A stretch of 64,000 nucleotides of DNA, taken from assembly GCF_003590095.1 (NCBI RefSeq), contig NC_039486.1:6012336-6076335 (forward strand), written 5' to 3'. Below, piece after piece: positions 37,113 through 49,098 of this stretch. The position numbers and the translations under genes are program-made. Source of the DNA: Trichoplusia ni. Taxonomy: Eukaryota; Arthropoda; Insecta; Lepidoptera; Noctuidae. Numbering within the stretch: position 1 is the stretch's first letter; each line of letters begins with the position of its first letter. Under the pieces are notes generated by a model. It made no database searches and had not been told where the DNA came from. It worked only from the letters and a program-made list of their open reading frames with translations.

Positions 37113-40100
37113 TCAAGCTATCACATTCCACGGCTTCCCAGTATCCTTAATCGTAGGTTTTACCTGTAACACAAAACATAGGTCTATTAGACTATTATTA
37201 GATTTAGTGGCAAGAAAGACATTGCTTAGGCTAGACGACTTATTATTTATGGACTAAGATACAAATTAAAAAGCAAACAAAAATACAACGTGTAATGGTA
37301 CACATTGGACCATTGAGGTTTGTTCATTTTAGTCTCATTCCACAATTTGCCCATTGTTATCTCAACAGAAGGAAACCCATTTGTGTCCTTCGTAAGTTGC
37401 TCTTCTGGAGAGTAAAGTTCGTGACATATTTACACTACAGATTGAGGTTTTTTGATGCAAAACCTACTGCCACTTTCAGACATACCTAAGCCTCTGAATT
37501 ATACTGTCTTCACCAAAACATTATTGTCATCACGTGAGTTACAAAGTAGTCAGAACTTTCTCATCTTATGTAGTCTGTTGACTAAAGTATTTATTTTACT
37601 TTTTTAGGTACAATTTCCTTTGTCATTTCTGTAATGTCATCATCATCCTAATCTTCTCCCAACTATGTTGGGGTCGGCTCCCAGTCTAACCGGATGCAGC
37701 TACGTATCAGAGTTTTCTTAGGAGCCTATCTGACCTCTAGCTTCTTACTACCAATTACGATTGATAAAAAGATGGCCCACTATTAAACGTGCCTTCAAAA
37801 ACACGGAGGATCTCGTTATGAAATAGATAGTCACTCATCCACGGACCTTATCAAGCGAACTTTAACCTGTGAGCGATCGACTTGTGCAGCTGTACATTGT
37901 TCCACGTTTCTGTAATGCAGTTATTAGAATGAACTTAAAAAGTTTTTCCATACCTGTTTTGTAATTAGATCTTCACAAGCCATTCTTATACGCGCGCACG
38001 TTGCTGGTGCATCCAAAACGAATTCTGGAGATTCTCCGCTGTCTACCCGAGCTGACCGTATAGCATCTTTGATAGCGAAAAATACTGACGCGGCAAGGAA
38101 GAGAGGAGGTTCACCAACAGCCTGAAACGTAAAACGAATAATTAGTTAATTAATAAATGTAATGCAGATCTGGGAATACAAGCCATACTAAGATGGGCTA
38201 ATCATTCTGAATTCTTTAATAATCATTTTCATTTACAGGTTTATTTGCCTGAACAGACAACGTAAGGTAAAGGAAAGCATACCTTTGATGAATAAACTGC
38301 TCGAGGATTCGGAGCACCCTTCAATAGAGAAACATTAAAAACTTTCGGAATGTCTGAAAATCCTGGTATTTTGTAAGCTCCAGGGCCTCGCGAAAGAGCT
38401 TCTCCACGAGGTGAGAATACCATCTCCTCCATTGTATAATAACCATAGCCTTGCATGAAGGCACCTTCAATTTGCCCTATGTCTATAGCAGGATTCAAGC
38501 TTTCTCCAACATCCATCACTATGTCTGTTCTGAGTACCTGATGGTCGCCGGTCAAGCAATCGATAATAACCTCTGAACAAGCTACTCCATAAGTAAAGTA
38601 TTCGTACAAATTGCCAGAATTTGTCTCAGAATTGTATTCTATCTCTGGAGCAGCGTAAAATCCGGTAGCTGATAACTGCACTCTATTGACGTAAGCATCA
38701 ATGACCCAGTCTTCCCATTTTCCATTGGGATTTTTAGCTTTAAAAGGTTCCAATCGAGCTTTTAAGATTTTGCAGGCTTCTAAGACGGCCATACCATATA
38801 AATCAGAACTTATACTTGCAGCTGTCGGTGAACTATTTGGAACTTTGTCGGTTGACATTTCACTGATGTGAATTTTCGTATAATCGATTTCTAAAGCTGT
38901 TGAGGCTACTTGTATCATCTTTGTAAATAGGCCTTGTCCCATTTCGATGCCACCGATTGAAAGTAGAACTGATCCATCTTTATAGACCAATAGTAATGCG
39001 CCAGCTTGCATAAGAACGTTTACTTGGAACGATATTCCGTATTTTGTGGGCACCAATGCGATACCTTTCTTTTTCCACCTATTATGCCTGGAAGATCATA
39101 GAAAGTTCAAAATATGAGTTAATAAATAAGAAATTTATGTCAGAAGATGAAATCACGTAAAATTTATTGAAATTATTTTTTCCTTACCTGTTGAAATCCT
39201 CAACTTCTAACCTTCGTTGCCAGTAATGAGAAGTTTCTAAACATTCGTTCCAACACCTTGTCAGAGTGCAGTATGTTAGCTTTTGATTATAATGGGTCAA
39301 TGAACCTTCCTTGTACATGTTGATTCCAATAATCTCTTCATAGCTTTTGTTTAATACTGTCGCTACGTGGCGTATCATAGTCTCAGCAGCCATCATTGCT
39401 TTTGGGGCTCCAAACCCTCTGAAGGCAGTGTTCGAAGGCATATTAGTCTTGCATAGATAGCCATGCACTTCAACATTTGGTATGAAGTAACAATTGTCGA
39501 CATGTACTAAGGCTCTCTCCATCATCTGTAATTAGTGAAGGTTAATTTTAAAATTATTTAGGTTTTTATATCACACTAGCATTTCGCCCGCGGCTTTGCC
39601 CGCGTCGAGGTCGATTATATCGCGTTTCCAAGTGAACTCTTCAAAAGTCCGTGAAAAAAACTATCCTATGTTCTTTCTCAAGGTCAACTCTATCTCTGTA
39701 CCAAATTTTATTAAAATCAGTTCAGTGGTTTAGACGCGAAAGCGTAGAGAGATTTTGGTAGCTAACAGAATAAAAAATTGAACATTAAAACTTACCGCAC
39801 AAGATATATCCATTGAGTTCCCTGCGTTGGCATAAATCTCAAATTTGGCCGCTGTTATAATTCCCCCATCCGTAAATCCGACTTTATATTTTATCAAACA
39901 CGGATGTCTGTAGCCGGATAACTGCATATCTTCATCTCTGTCTAGTACAGCTCTTACAGGTCTCTTTAATTTGTATGCGGCTATTGCTACCGGGACGGCC
40001 AAAATTGCTGGTCTCGACTCTTTACCTCCGAAGCCACCGCCAATCCTTTTAACTTTGGCAATAATTTTATGGCTAGGGATTTGAAGCGATTCTGATACCA

Positions 40101-43100
40101 AACGCTTGAAAGGAAAATCAAAAGTAAGTATTAGAAATAAACAATCCCGAATTTCATAATTTGATTATAAAAGGAATGCAAGTTTTAATAAGAAACTCAC
40201 TGCTATATCTTCAGGATGTTGTGTCGAAGCTATTATCTCAAGTTCATCTTCTTTTCTGGAAGCATAAGCTGACATCGTTTCTAAGTAAAAATGTTCTTGT
40301 GCTCCACTTCTGACCTGACCTTCCGCAATATGAGTTGAATTTGTAAAGACATCATTGACGTCACCCTTTCTTAGAATACGTGGATAGGAAGGGAAATACG
40401 AGCCATGTGATATTGCATCTTCGATTGTTACTATTACTGGATCTAATTGTTCGTAGTTGACAACTACTAAGTCCTTTCCTTTTCTAGCTGCATCTTCTGA
40501 AGTAGCTACTATAGCACCTATTACGCAAGCACGACTTGTCACTGTTTCACGAGAAAATATTTCTTCGTCTTTCATGATTGGACCCATTTTATTGCTTTCC
40601 TTGTCTAAATCGGCTGCTGACAAAAATGCTTCCACCCCTGGTACTAATAAAGCTTTACTAGCGTCTACTGACAAAATTTTTGCATGAGCTTCTGTACTAA
40701 ATACAAGTTTTAAATACAGTTCGCCTGCTACGGTTGGAATATCGTCGCAGTAAATAGCTTCCCCCGTAGCTTGCTTTAATGCCGAAACATGTGTTATTGG
40801 TTTCCCAACGGCATGAGAAACAACCTTCTCTTGGTTTCTTATTTCAAAGCACTGTGAACTATTTGGTTCCACCGCAGATATTTCTTGTGCTCCAGTGATA
40901 TCTTTGTCATCATACACCTTCACACCATTAGGTTTGCTAAGGCTTTTTAACACGTATAAATAGAATCTAAAAAATAAACTTAAGCAGAGAGACTTCCGAT
41001 AATCTGCCATTCCCCCTGGGGCAGAGCTATCTAATTGCAACTCGGTTATTAGCGAGCTAAATATGATATTTAACATATTTTGATCCCATTTCTGTCCAAT
41101 TAGTAACTTTGAAGTTACATTAGCACAAATGGTTGTTGGCCCCATACCACCATAACACAATTTTGCATATAATACTGATTTGGTAATAGGATCAAACTTC
41201 ACATTGAACGCCGCGGTCACTATAGAAATATCATCTTCTTTTCGCCTAGCCTGTTTGTAAGCTTTGACATATTGCAAATCTTCCGTAAAAGGTATCTCAA
41301 CAGATACAACAACAGCGTCTTCTTCGAGAACAGTAGTTCTATACCCATTGAAAAATGCTTCGTCTATGACTACCTCACGGTATCCAGATTTTTTGCTGTA
41401 AATATTTAAAACAGCTGAACATGCCATTAGTATCGGATTCAAATCAGATATTGGACTAGCTGTCATTATATTTCCCACTAATGTTGCAACATTCCGTATC
41501 TGTGTTCCAGCAAACCAATGAAGCATATCTTTGATGGCTTCAAAAATCTTACATGTTTTAGGATTTTCGTTTATTTGCTCTTCAAGAAAACTATACAGTT
41601 CGCTTAATGTAGTTGTAGCACCTATAACAATCCCTTTACTTGAAACATTCAAGAAGTTCATTTCTTGTATCATCGTGGGATACAATAGAATGGGATAGAT
41701 TTTCTTTTTGAACTTTACTTCCACCCCAATTTCACTATTGCCTACGACAATTTTTGCAGAAGGATATTTGCTCTTGAGTTGAAGCAAACTGTTTAAATTG
41801 TTTGGCCTTATCCATGTAACGTTTTCTCCCTTGAAAAATAAATAAGCCTCTTCATAACGGCTCTCTACTTTTAATTCAGGTGGGAAAATGGGTTCCTGTG
41901 TTGAATCATACGGCTGGAAAGCTGACTTATTGAACAGCTGATTGCCACTATTTCCTTCTTTATTTCGACAACAGTCTTTCCCCATTGCACAGACACCCTT
42001 CTCGCCAGGTGAGTTATAGCACTTTTCCCATCCTTCTATAAAAGTTTTGAAGCCTTCAATAATAGGTCTGTAACCAGTGCACCTACAGAGGTTTCCCTGT
42101 AAAGAGGTTTCGATGTCTGTGTAATCTATATTTTTTTTGCTTCGAAGTAACGTGTACATAGACATGACGATCCCTGGAGTACAGAAGCCGCACTGCGATC
42201 CGTGAGCTTTCGCTATCCTTTCTTGGACGGGATGTAGCCGGTCTTGTGTGGATCCGATGCCTTCGACTGTAGTGACTGCCAAGCCGTGCATCGCACACAA
42301 AGGTGTTAAACAGGCGTTCACTGCAATGTGCCTTGATAATACAAAATGTTATTAAGGATATTTTTGTCCCAAATATTTTTATCGATCATTTAAAAGAAAA
42401 GCTGAATTTTTATTTTAACATACATCATACAGCAATAATAAAGTACCTGAAGTTTAATTAATAATGAAGAAATCTCCTCTTTTATCAAATAAAAAGTAAT
42501 CAAGCAAGTAATGAAAAATATACATAAACAATTCGAAGAATTACCTACAATTCGAATTCCCTCGAGTCGTAACTTTAAGGCAACTGATGTATCGTAAATT
42601 AATAAAAAATATTACCAAAATGTATACTACCAATATAAACTAAAAAACCTTTCATTATTTTATGAAAAAAAATATTAACCTCAATCATTATTACTGTTTC
42701 TATGGAAAGCATTAAAAAATATCGCATTTAAATATAGAATTTGTCGTAAATTGCCAAAGAACTACTGGATCTATATAGAATGAATACAGAAGCAAAAAGT
42801 TGCGCCCAACGTGGGGCTCGAACCCACGACCCTGAGATTAAGAGTCTCATGCTCTACCGACTGAGCTAGCCGGGCTGTGGAAATGGAAGTCGAAATACCA
42901 TATTACACTCTGAACGTTTGTAAAATAAATAATTTGTAAAGGATACTTGACACGATTTTCATGTCTTAAAAACTGAGACACCATAACTGTGCAGGCGCCA
43001 CAGCCACCCTCGCCACATCCATATTTTGTGCCAGTTAGTAATAGTTTCTTGCGGAGATAAAACAACAACGTACATTCTGGATCCGGGTTTTTCTCGACAA

Positions 43101-44460
43101 CCTAGAAAATAATTAATTATGAATAAATAACAGGCCCATTGTTTGGTTTTGTATCATTCGCTTAGCCAAGATAAGAACTCGCAATACAACCAGTAACTTA
43201 TATCTAAGTGGATCTAGGTATACCTAAAGAGGACAGGGTATCCTACACAAGATATGAGTTTTAAACTTATTACAGCCACTATGATGCCGGGAGTCACGCG
43301 CCTACAATCCGTAAGTATAATTATTAATTATTTATCTACATTAACGAGATAAATCTTCATTGAGGGCGTAAATTATTAGATAAATAGCAACCAGTATTAT
43401 CTGCGGTCAAATTATATAAGTAGGCAGCTCCCTCCTCAAATATTATAGCAAAATTTCCTGTTAAAATTCTGTACCTAAGTAGTTGCACTGATGATCGTTT
43501 TAATAGTATAGGGTATAATATTTAGTATTTTTCACAGACTCAATAAACCAACAACCTGTGTCCTATGCAGGTAGGAATGTGCTAAGTGAAAGGTGTCAAT
43601 ACTCTGAAATTCCATCCTCTCTGAAACTTTATACGTACTAGTTCAAGCTATTGCAAGATTTAAGGCCGTCTGACTAGTCAAGAGGATCAAAGTAAATATT
43701 CACTGAGTAGAGTTACCCCTCCATTATCGTAAATGATAGGTATAGGCACATAGGACGTCAGGAATATAGTGGTTCTATCAAGTATTCAGAAGATTGTAAA
43801 TAAGTACCAACTACCTTAGCGATAAAACATCAATAATTAGGTACATTTTATAGAACCTAAATGATCAAATAATATGTCGTTATGTGATTTTTTTAAGTAT
43901 ACGCTTTGCATTACAGGTACTTAATTAATTGATTGAGTAGTTAATTAATTGAGAGAAAGCAGTCAAAAATCCTTGACAATGTCAAGTTAATAAGGAATGG
44001 CCTGCTTTAGTATATACATACTATACATAGGTACGTTTTATGAAAATTGTATTAAAACCATTAATTAAATTGTATAAGTAACAATTGTTTTTAAAGTTAT
44101 CAAACGCAAAAAATCAAAGATATATATGCCAAGGTAAATAACTGCATAAGTAGTTAGTTCGCCGACATTCATTAATATTAACTGTGCATGGTACGTTAGG
44201 TAGGTACCTAATAAATATCTTATATACATATAGCTAAATAGTAAATTAAATACTTATAGGTGCCGATAATTATTCAACTAAATAAAAACAGAACTTCACC
44301 ACCTATGGGCAGAAGACGGACAGATCAGTGTTAGTAGATATCAGATTAAATATGACAAAATAATGATTAAAAATAAAAGTAATCTTACCTTTTTGCCGTT
44401 AACAAAAAATACTAAAACTGTCTCCACATCTTTTGGCATTATATCGTCTATAGTTTCCAT
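37113..44460 (-). CDS. Xdh: Xanthine dehydrogenase, upstream tandem copy (Xdh B), diverged active site
   Basis: Eight exons (44460-44389, 43101-42947, 42331-40201, 40104-39796, 39525-39188, 39087-38283, 38121-37954, 37163-37113) give 1342 residues. Exons 2 and 4-8 have exactly the lengths of Xdh A (155, 309, 338, 805, 168, 51 bp), proving tandem duplication. All eight Fe-S cysteines are kept. Of the bovine active-site residues, Glu802, Arg880, Phe914, Phe1009 and Glu1261 are kept (Glu815, Arg893, Phe927, Phe1022, Glu1274), but Thr1010 is Gln1023. Other motifs also drift: RGFGAPK for RGFGGPQ, SIGGIEMGQG for SHGGTEMGQG, and VATLVGNIMT in the FAD loop, where Xdh A and mammals have two glycines (GGN). 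The frame is intact throughout, so it is not a pseudogene. It probably has altered substrate or cofactor use, an inference. An in-frame ATG three codons upstream (44469) is an alternative start; 44460 has the better context. Confidence 0.9.
37633..37905 (-). mobile_element. Diverged SINE copy in Xdh B intron 7
   Basis: Reverse-oriented relative of the element at 31935-32296. It shares CCCAACTATGTTGGGGTCGG near its 3' end, AACGTGCCTTC, ACACGGAGGA, CTCGTTATGA and the 5S-like block, but has many substitutions and a deletion in the middle. It is older than the other copy, with no duplication visible. Confidence 0.65.
39576..39760 (+). repeat. Degenerate interspersed repeat in Xdh B intron 4
   Basis: Begins CACTAGCATTTCGCCCGCGG and carries phrases common in lepidopteran repeats: TATCTCTGTACCAAATTT, AAAATCAGTTCAGTGG and GACGCGAAAGCG. 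The class is not settled by what I can see (Helitron-like or a LINE 3' UTR). No coding. It lies within the 39526-39795 intron. Confidence 0.5.
42332..42946 (-). other. Probable U12-type intron, Xdh B intron 2, hosting a tRNA gene
   Basis: On the minus strand it starts GTATCCTTTACAAA, sharing 14 bases with the same intron of Xdh A, and has a branch-like TATCCTTAAT (42360-42351) about 20 bases before the acceptor. The reading phase (2) and flanking protein are the same in both genes. It differs from the Xdh A intron in length (615 versus 179 bp) because it contains a tRNA-Lys gene and extra AT-rich sequence. Confidence 0.75.
42803..42875 (-). tRNA. tRNA-Lys (CTT anticodon)
   Basis: A complete 73-base tRNA on the minus strand: 5' acceptor strand GCCCGGC pairs with GTTGGGC plus discriminator G. 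D arm is TAGCTCAGTCGGTAGAGCA, anticodon loop ACTCTTAAT gives CTT, and the T arm holds GGTTCGAGCC. A and B boxes for Pol III are perfect, and the next transcribed bases are CAACTTTTT, giving a T-run terminator. No intron and no encoded CCA. It should read AAG codons. It sits inside Xdh B intron 2 on the same strand as the host gene. Confidence 0.95.
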
Positions 44461-44469
44461 TTTAAACAT

Positions 44470-46314
44470 GAACACCGACTTGACTTTTAAACCGGTATGT
44501 CCGCGAGACCGTCAGACGGCGCACAGAACACGCCGCTCCAATACCTCCAATGTTACTGGATCGTCTGGATCTAGTGGCCGTCGTCAATGCCGCGTGCATA
44601 CTAACTTATTGCTCATTGTATATCTCTCAATAGAGATAATAGATGTTACACATTGCCACGGTTGTATGGATAAGGGCACGTCTATACAGAACAAGCGCAC
44701 AATCTTTGTGAAACGTCTTAGGAATTTATTACTAGCTAGAACTTACGAGTGTCAACAAATCACCGTATTTTAATTTAACGAATATGTGAACCTTTTTTTA
44801 TATTTGTGGCGAAGTTATAAGCAAATACTTGTCTGGATATAATTTATATTATAGGTAAAGGTATCTTTAGGTTAGTAAGTGGATTTGATACTTAGTCAAG
44901 GCCACAAGTGCACCTCAAGCTCTGTGGTCACTGGCGCAATACTGTGACCTCATATTTGGTTTAATTAGACGCAAACAATGACAGTAGTATTACACCGATA
45001 CTACAACCGAACTACTGACGATAGTTAAATACTGGCTAAATATGGAATTTGTAAGCCGGTCTAAGAAAAAATAACTATCCATTACGTTAGGTTGATAACA
45101 TCATCTATTAATATGCTATTACGTCTTCATCTAATATCGGTCATTATTTATTTCACAATATTATTTAGTAAGGTCCGCATGGCTATAACGACAAACACGG
45201 TTCATGTATAGATATAAATTTGCTAAGTATGATAAGTTGTTAGTTAAATTGTCTGTATTTTTAAAAAAATTATGTGCATTCTATTTGGAGATTGCACTGC
45301 AAAAAGTCGAAGTCGGGCATTAACCCCGCCTCGTTCCACTGATTAGATAATTTGTATGCCAATGTTAGGTACATTCAATTTAATAAATTAAAGAAATGTA
45401 TTATTTGTTGCTTACCAACTCCTAAAATAAGACTATCAGTTATGAAGTTGAAACACCTCTCCTGCTTACTCATCTAGAAAAATCTAATTACAAATTAAAT
45501 AATGATGATAGCCCCTCCCCCCCCCCCCCAATGTCTAAGCATAATACTTCAATGAGGTATAAGCATTATTAATTGAATAAGGTGTAATAAAACCTCTTAG
45601 CTGTAACTATTTTTTTTATTACTACTACACTAAAATATACATTCCAAATATAACTACAGTTAACAAATCATATCTGCTTGTTTGGTTTAAAGTTATCTCA
45701 GCTACTGATTAAACAAGTTACTACACTATATGATTTATTAAAGTTAATGGCCATAATGATGGAACTAATGAACTTATACAATTGAATGTGTATAATTACA
45801 TTTTTATCAATAAATGCTCACAATTTGTCCTAGGTTCATTGAAACTTGTTATAAACATTGTAGCAATTTTAGTGATTATAAAAATTTCATCAGTTCAATA
45901 CTTAAAACAGGATCTGAATACATTTTCTTATTATGTAAGTATAATTTACATTCATTCATTTAAAACCTGGTTTCTGTAGTTATTATTTTCAGATAGTTTA
46001 AGCTTATATGTAACTTTTTCAGTACAGTATATGGGTTTTAATATAATTGACAAATTATCATTACTTAAAACTTCTTTCTATATAGTTTTATTAAGATTTG
46101 AAAATATCACCTACTTTCATGGGTTACAAAACATAATTCTTACCTATAATATATTACAGAAGTATTAAACATAGAACGAAGCAAAGTGTGACTGTATGTC
46201 TACATGATAAAAGATACATTTAGCAAATGGTTCAGCATCATATTATGTACATATCATTGCCATGTTGTCAGTGCGGTATATTAAGTTTATAAATTGCTGC
46301 TACTTTATTTCATT
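44470..46314. other. Spacer between Xdh B and Cox20
   Basis: Contains the Xdh B promoter region (GC-richer at 44500-44590) and the Cox20 3' UTR. A C-run of about 13 lies near 45517-45529. Open frames here lack motifs and splice partners. No gene recognised. Confidence 0.5.
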
Positions 46315-46908
46315 TTAAGCTGATTTTAAAACACCTTTTTGTTCTAGCTCTCTCTCCATTGCTGTACCTTCATACATAATTTTATCTTTCAGTGCATCTT
46401 GTAAGATCTGAGCATCAAACCTTTGCTTCGACCACTCATACCTACAAAAGCACCAATATACCATTGTGGTCATTGAAAAAGTCCCAACACCAATATGTTG
46501 TGATAGCATGGGCCTTGATGTTTTTATAAAAGCTGCTAAACCAACGCCGATTCCTGTTGCAATGCCGTACAGGAAACTCTCTCTGAAGCAAGGTATTTTG
46601 GAGACATCCCTACCAAATATTACTAAACCCTGAAATAAGTAAATGGTTTCATTAGTTACATAAAACTTTTGTTTAAAGAAAATGTGAATACCTATGAATA
46701 TGAACAGATAGAGTTATACATTTTGTAGTTGAAGCTAGCTATGTCTTAGTAGGAATAACTAAAAACTTTGCAAATTTAAGTTTGAAATCTTGTTAACTTC
46801 TATTTCTACAAATAAGTTATTTAGCAAGCATAAGTTATTAATATATACAACAACCTTTTTCTCCTCTTCGACCTCCTCATCGAGCATACTTTTGACAACA
46901 GTATCCAT
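46315..46908 (-). CDS. Cox20: Cytochrome c oxidase assembly protein COX20 (FAM36A family)
   Basis: Two exons (46908-46855 and 46629-46315) join in phase 0 to 122 residues, close to human COX20 (118). COX20 is a small inner mitochondrial membrane protein that chaperones newly made COX2 and helps copper delivery by SCO proteins. Exon 1 gives a charged N-terminus (MLDEEVEEEKK). Exon 2 begins GLVIFGRDVSKIPCFRES and contains two membrane helices (about FLYGIATGIGVGLAAF and TFSMTTMVYWCF), followed by the family hallmark CRYEWSKQRFDAQILQ and a charged tail. The intron donor GTTGTTG is weak, but frame and protein continuity support it. A poly-A signal may be TTTATT at 46304-46309, very close to the stop. 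Confidence 0.9.
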
Positions 46909-49098
46909 ATTTAATATAAAGTTGCACTTTGTCAATAATCAGGTTATTGCAAAAGAAAAATAACAATCTATGCTGTCAAAATATATTCTAATTTCTAACC
47001 TCAAAATAAATTTCCCTTACCTATTGTCGACTTTGACATTAATGTCAGATCGAGATTTAGTTTTGTAGTCTGCATGTAAAGAATATTTTTGGCTCTTGTA
47101 CTCAACTATTCATTCTTAAAGTATGATTACCGCAGAAACTTAATTTAAACTATCCTTCACGGATATTAGTAAGTAAACAAACGTTTTACACTTGTGCACA
47201 TTCATTGATTTTGTAGTCATTGATTTTTGTAACTGCAACACTCTGCACTCCTATCTGAGTTTTTATCAATAAAATGTCAATTTGACTGCTGGAGGGAGGA
47301 TTGACGTAGTTGAGTTCGTTTCAAATCTAAAAATGTTCATTTTGAACATTGACCTAGTGTTATCTTACTTCTACACACAGAATATGTTGCATACTATCCT
47401 GTTGTCATTTTAGAAAATTAATCTAATCATATCTCGGCGAAAGGGCTGTTGGTTGACTGGCTGACATCTCTATATATTTTAAGTCCAGCTTTTTCAAAAT
47501 CCATAAAATCAAATTACATAAATTTCAGTGTTATTATAAAAGTTGTGAATAGGTGTTTGATATCAGCAAACATTTACAAGTTAAATCCGTTCAGTGCATC
47601 GAAGTAAAAAACCAGTTCTGTAAACGTGAGTGATAAGTTTTAGATCTAGAAAGCTTATCGCTAGCTTTGTGTTTATTAAAGAGAGTATATAATAAAACTT
47701 GTTGTTAAAACTGTAGAAATTAATAATAGTCATTTGGAATGCTCCAGTAAAGAGATATAACGTATTACGTACATTTTATGTTAGGTAAGTACATATCTAT
47801 GAATAGCAAGCAAGTTATCATATCTATCAAGATATCCGCCTGTAGTGCATGGTATCAATTACAGGTCACGCTTTAGTGGTGTTTATTGCACACTAGATTT
47901 ATAATACTTACTCATTTATTAATTATTGTAGTATATAAACTCACATCTTACTCAAAATCCTGTTGGATTCCTATTGGGGTGATTAAAAAAAAACGATATA
48001 AATATTGCGATGGTTTAAACTGCTTTTAGAGGAATAAGCTAAAATCATCAATTGTACCTATTCATTTAATTGATAATATTATCAAATAGTGTTTAAATTT
48101 AGCCTGTAGTATAGCAATATCCAGACGTGGTAGGTATTAAAAAACATCCAAGAACATGATAAATAAAAAAACCACCATGCATGCTACATAATTTTTGGTA
48201 AGGTCAAATCATGAAATGAAAGAAATTGATTAAGTAATTACTCTAAGGAACTAAATTTTATCAGAATTATTTAAAATGTTAAAGTACTCTTAATGGATAG
48301 AAGCCAATAAATAACCAACATACAATAAAATATTCTGGCATTGCGCCTAATATCTCAGGCGTCCTATGTAAAAAATTGAAACCAGACCATGCGGCTCAAT
48401 CTCAAGTGGCAGTAAGCCCATGATGAGTAAGGTCTTTGTACTCCAAGAAGGTTTTATTTCTTTAGCCATTCAGATAATGTGCGCTATGGGGGTAAACTGC
48501 TAACAGCAATGGCAAAAAAAAATAATGAGCCCCAACATAAATAAAATAGTCTTTTCATAAATGAAAAAAAAAAACAACTTGTCATTGGGTAGAATAAATG
48601 TTTTTGTTAAATAAAAGTATGCTTATTAAAATGTGGGTTTATCCTTCTAAAGAGCTAAAAATACTGTTCAATGTTCATATTAAACCCATATTTTACCTTC
48701 AGATATAATTGTATTTTTTTTTTCAATATTATGTACATACCTATATGTATTGATGTAAGCAAATCTTGAATGCTGTACCTATATGTATTGATGTAAGCAA
48801 ATCTTGAATGCTGCTCTGGAATCAGTGGTACAAAGAACTGAAGTAAAATATATGATATATTTTAGAATCTTGTTATGAAAATACATTTTGTTTGCTAATA
48901 TGTACACCCTAGTTTATTGATTTAAATTGAGGTAAATACCAATATTAAAGTCCCAACTATAGATTTAATAAGACTATGCATCTCTCACTTTAACTCTTAG
49001 CAACAATGTTTTAAATTTAACCTTTGTTATTTATAATTTTCACTGTTTTGTCAAGTCAAAGGTCTTTATTATTAGACAGGTTTAAAAAGTTGCTTTAA
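46909..49098. other. Intergenic between Cox20 and the piggyBac element
   Basis: AT-rich. The left end should hold the Cox20 promoter. Near 47590 a TTCAGTGC initiator-like motif is followed by a GTGAGT donor at 47626, which could be a non-coding first exon of a plus-strand gene. A 38-bp perfect tandem duplication lies at 48738-48813. No coding sequence recognised. Confidence 0.45.
48738..48813 (+). repeat. Perfect 38-bp tandem duplication
   Basis: The unit 48738-48775 (starting TACCTATATGTATTGATG) is repeated exactly at 48776-48813. Two identical copies indicate a recent slippage or repair duplication. It is also the sort of joint that assembly error can create. Confidence 0.85.

Noticed and set aside
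26727..44460. Aldehyde oxidase identity for the two molybdo-flavoenzymes
   Set aside because: Both keep Glu and Arg at the bovine Glu802 and Arg880 positions, which aldehyde oxidases replace. Length and the C-terminal domain also fit xanthine dehydrogenase.
45517..45529. C-run as a G-quadruplex regulatory site
   Set aside because: A single homopolymer run without other G/C runs nearby cannot be told from simple slippage.
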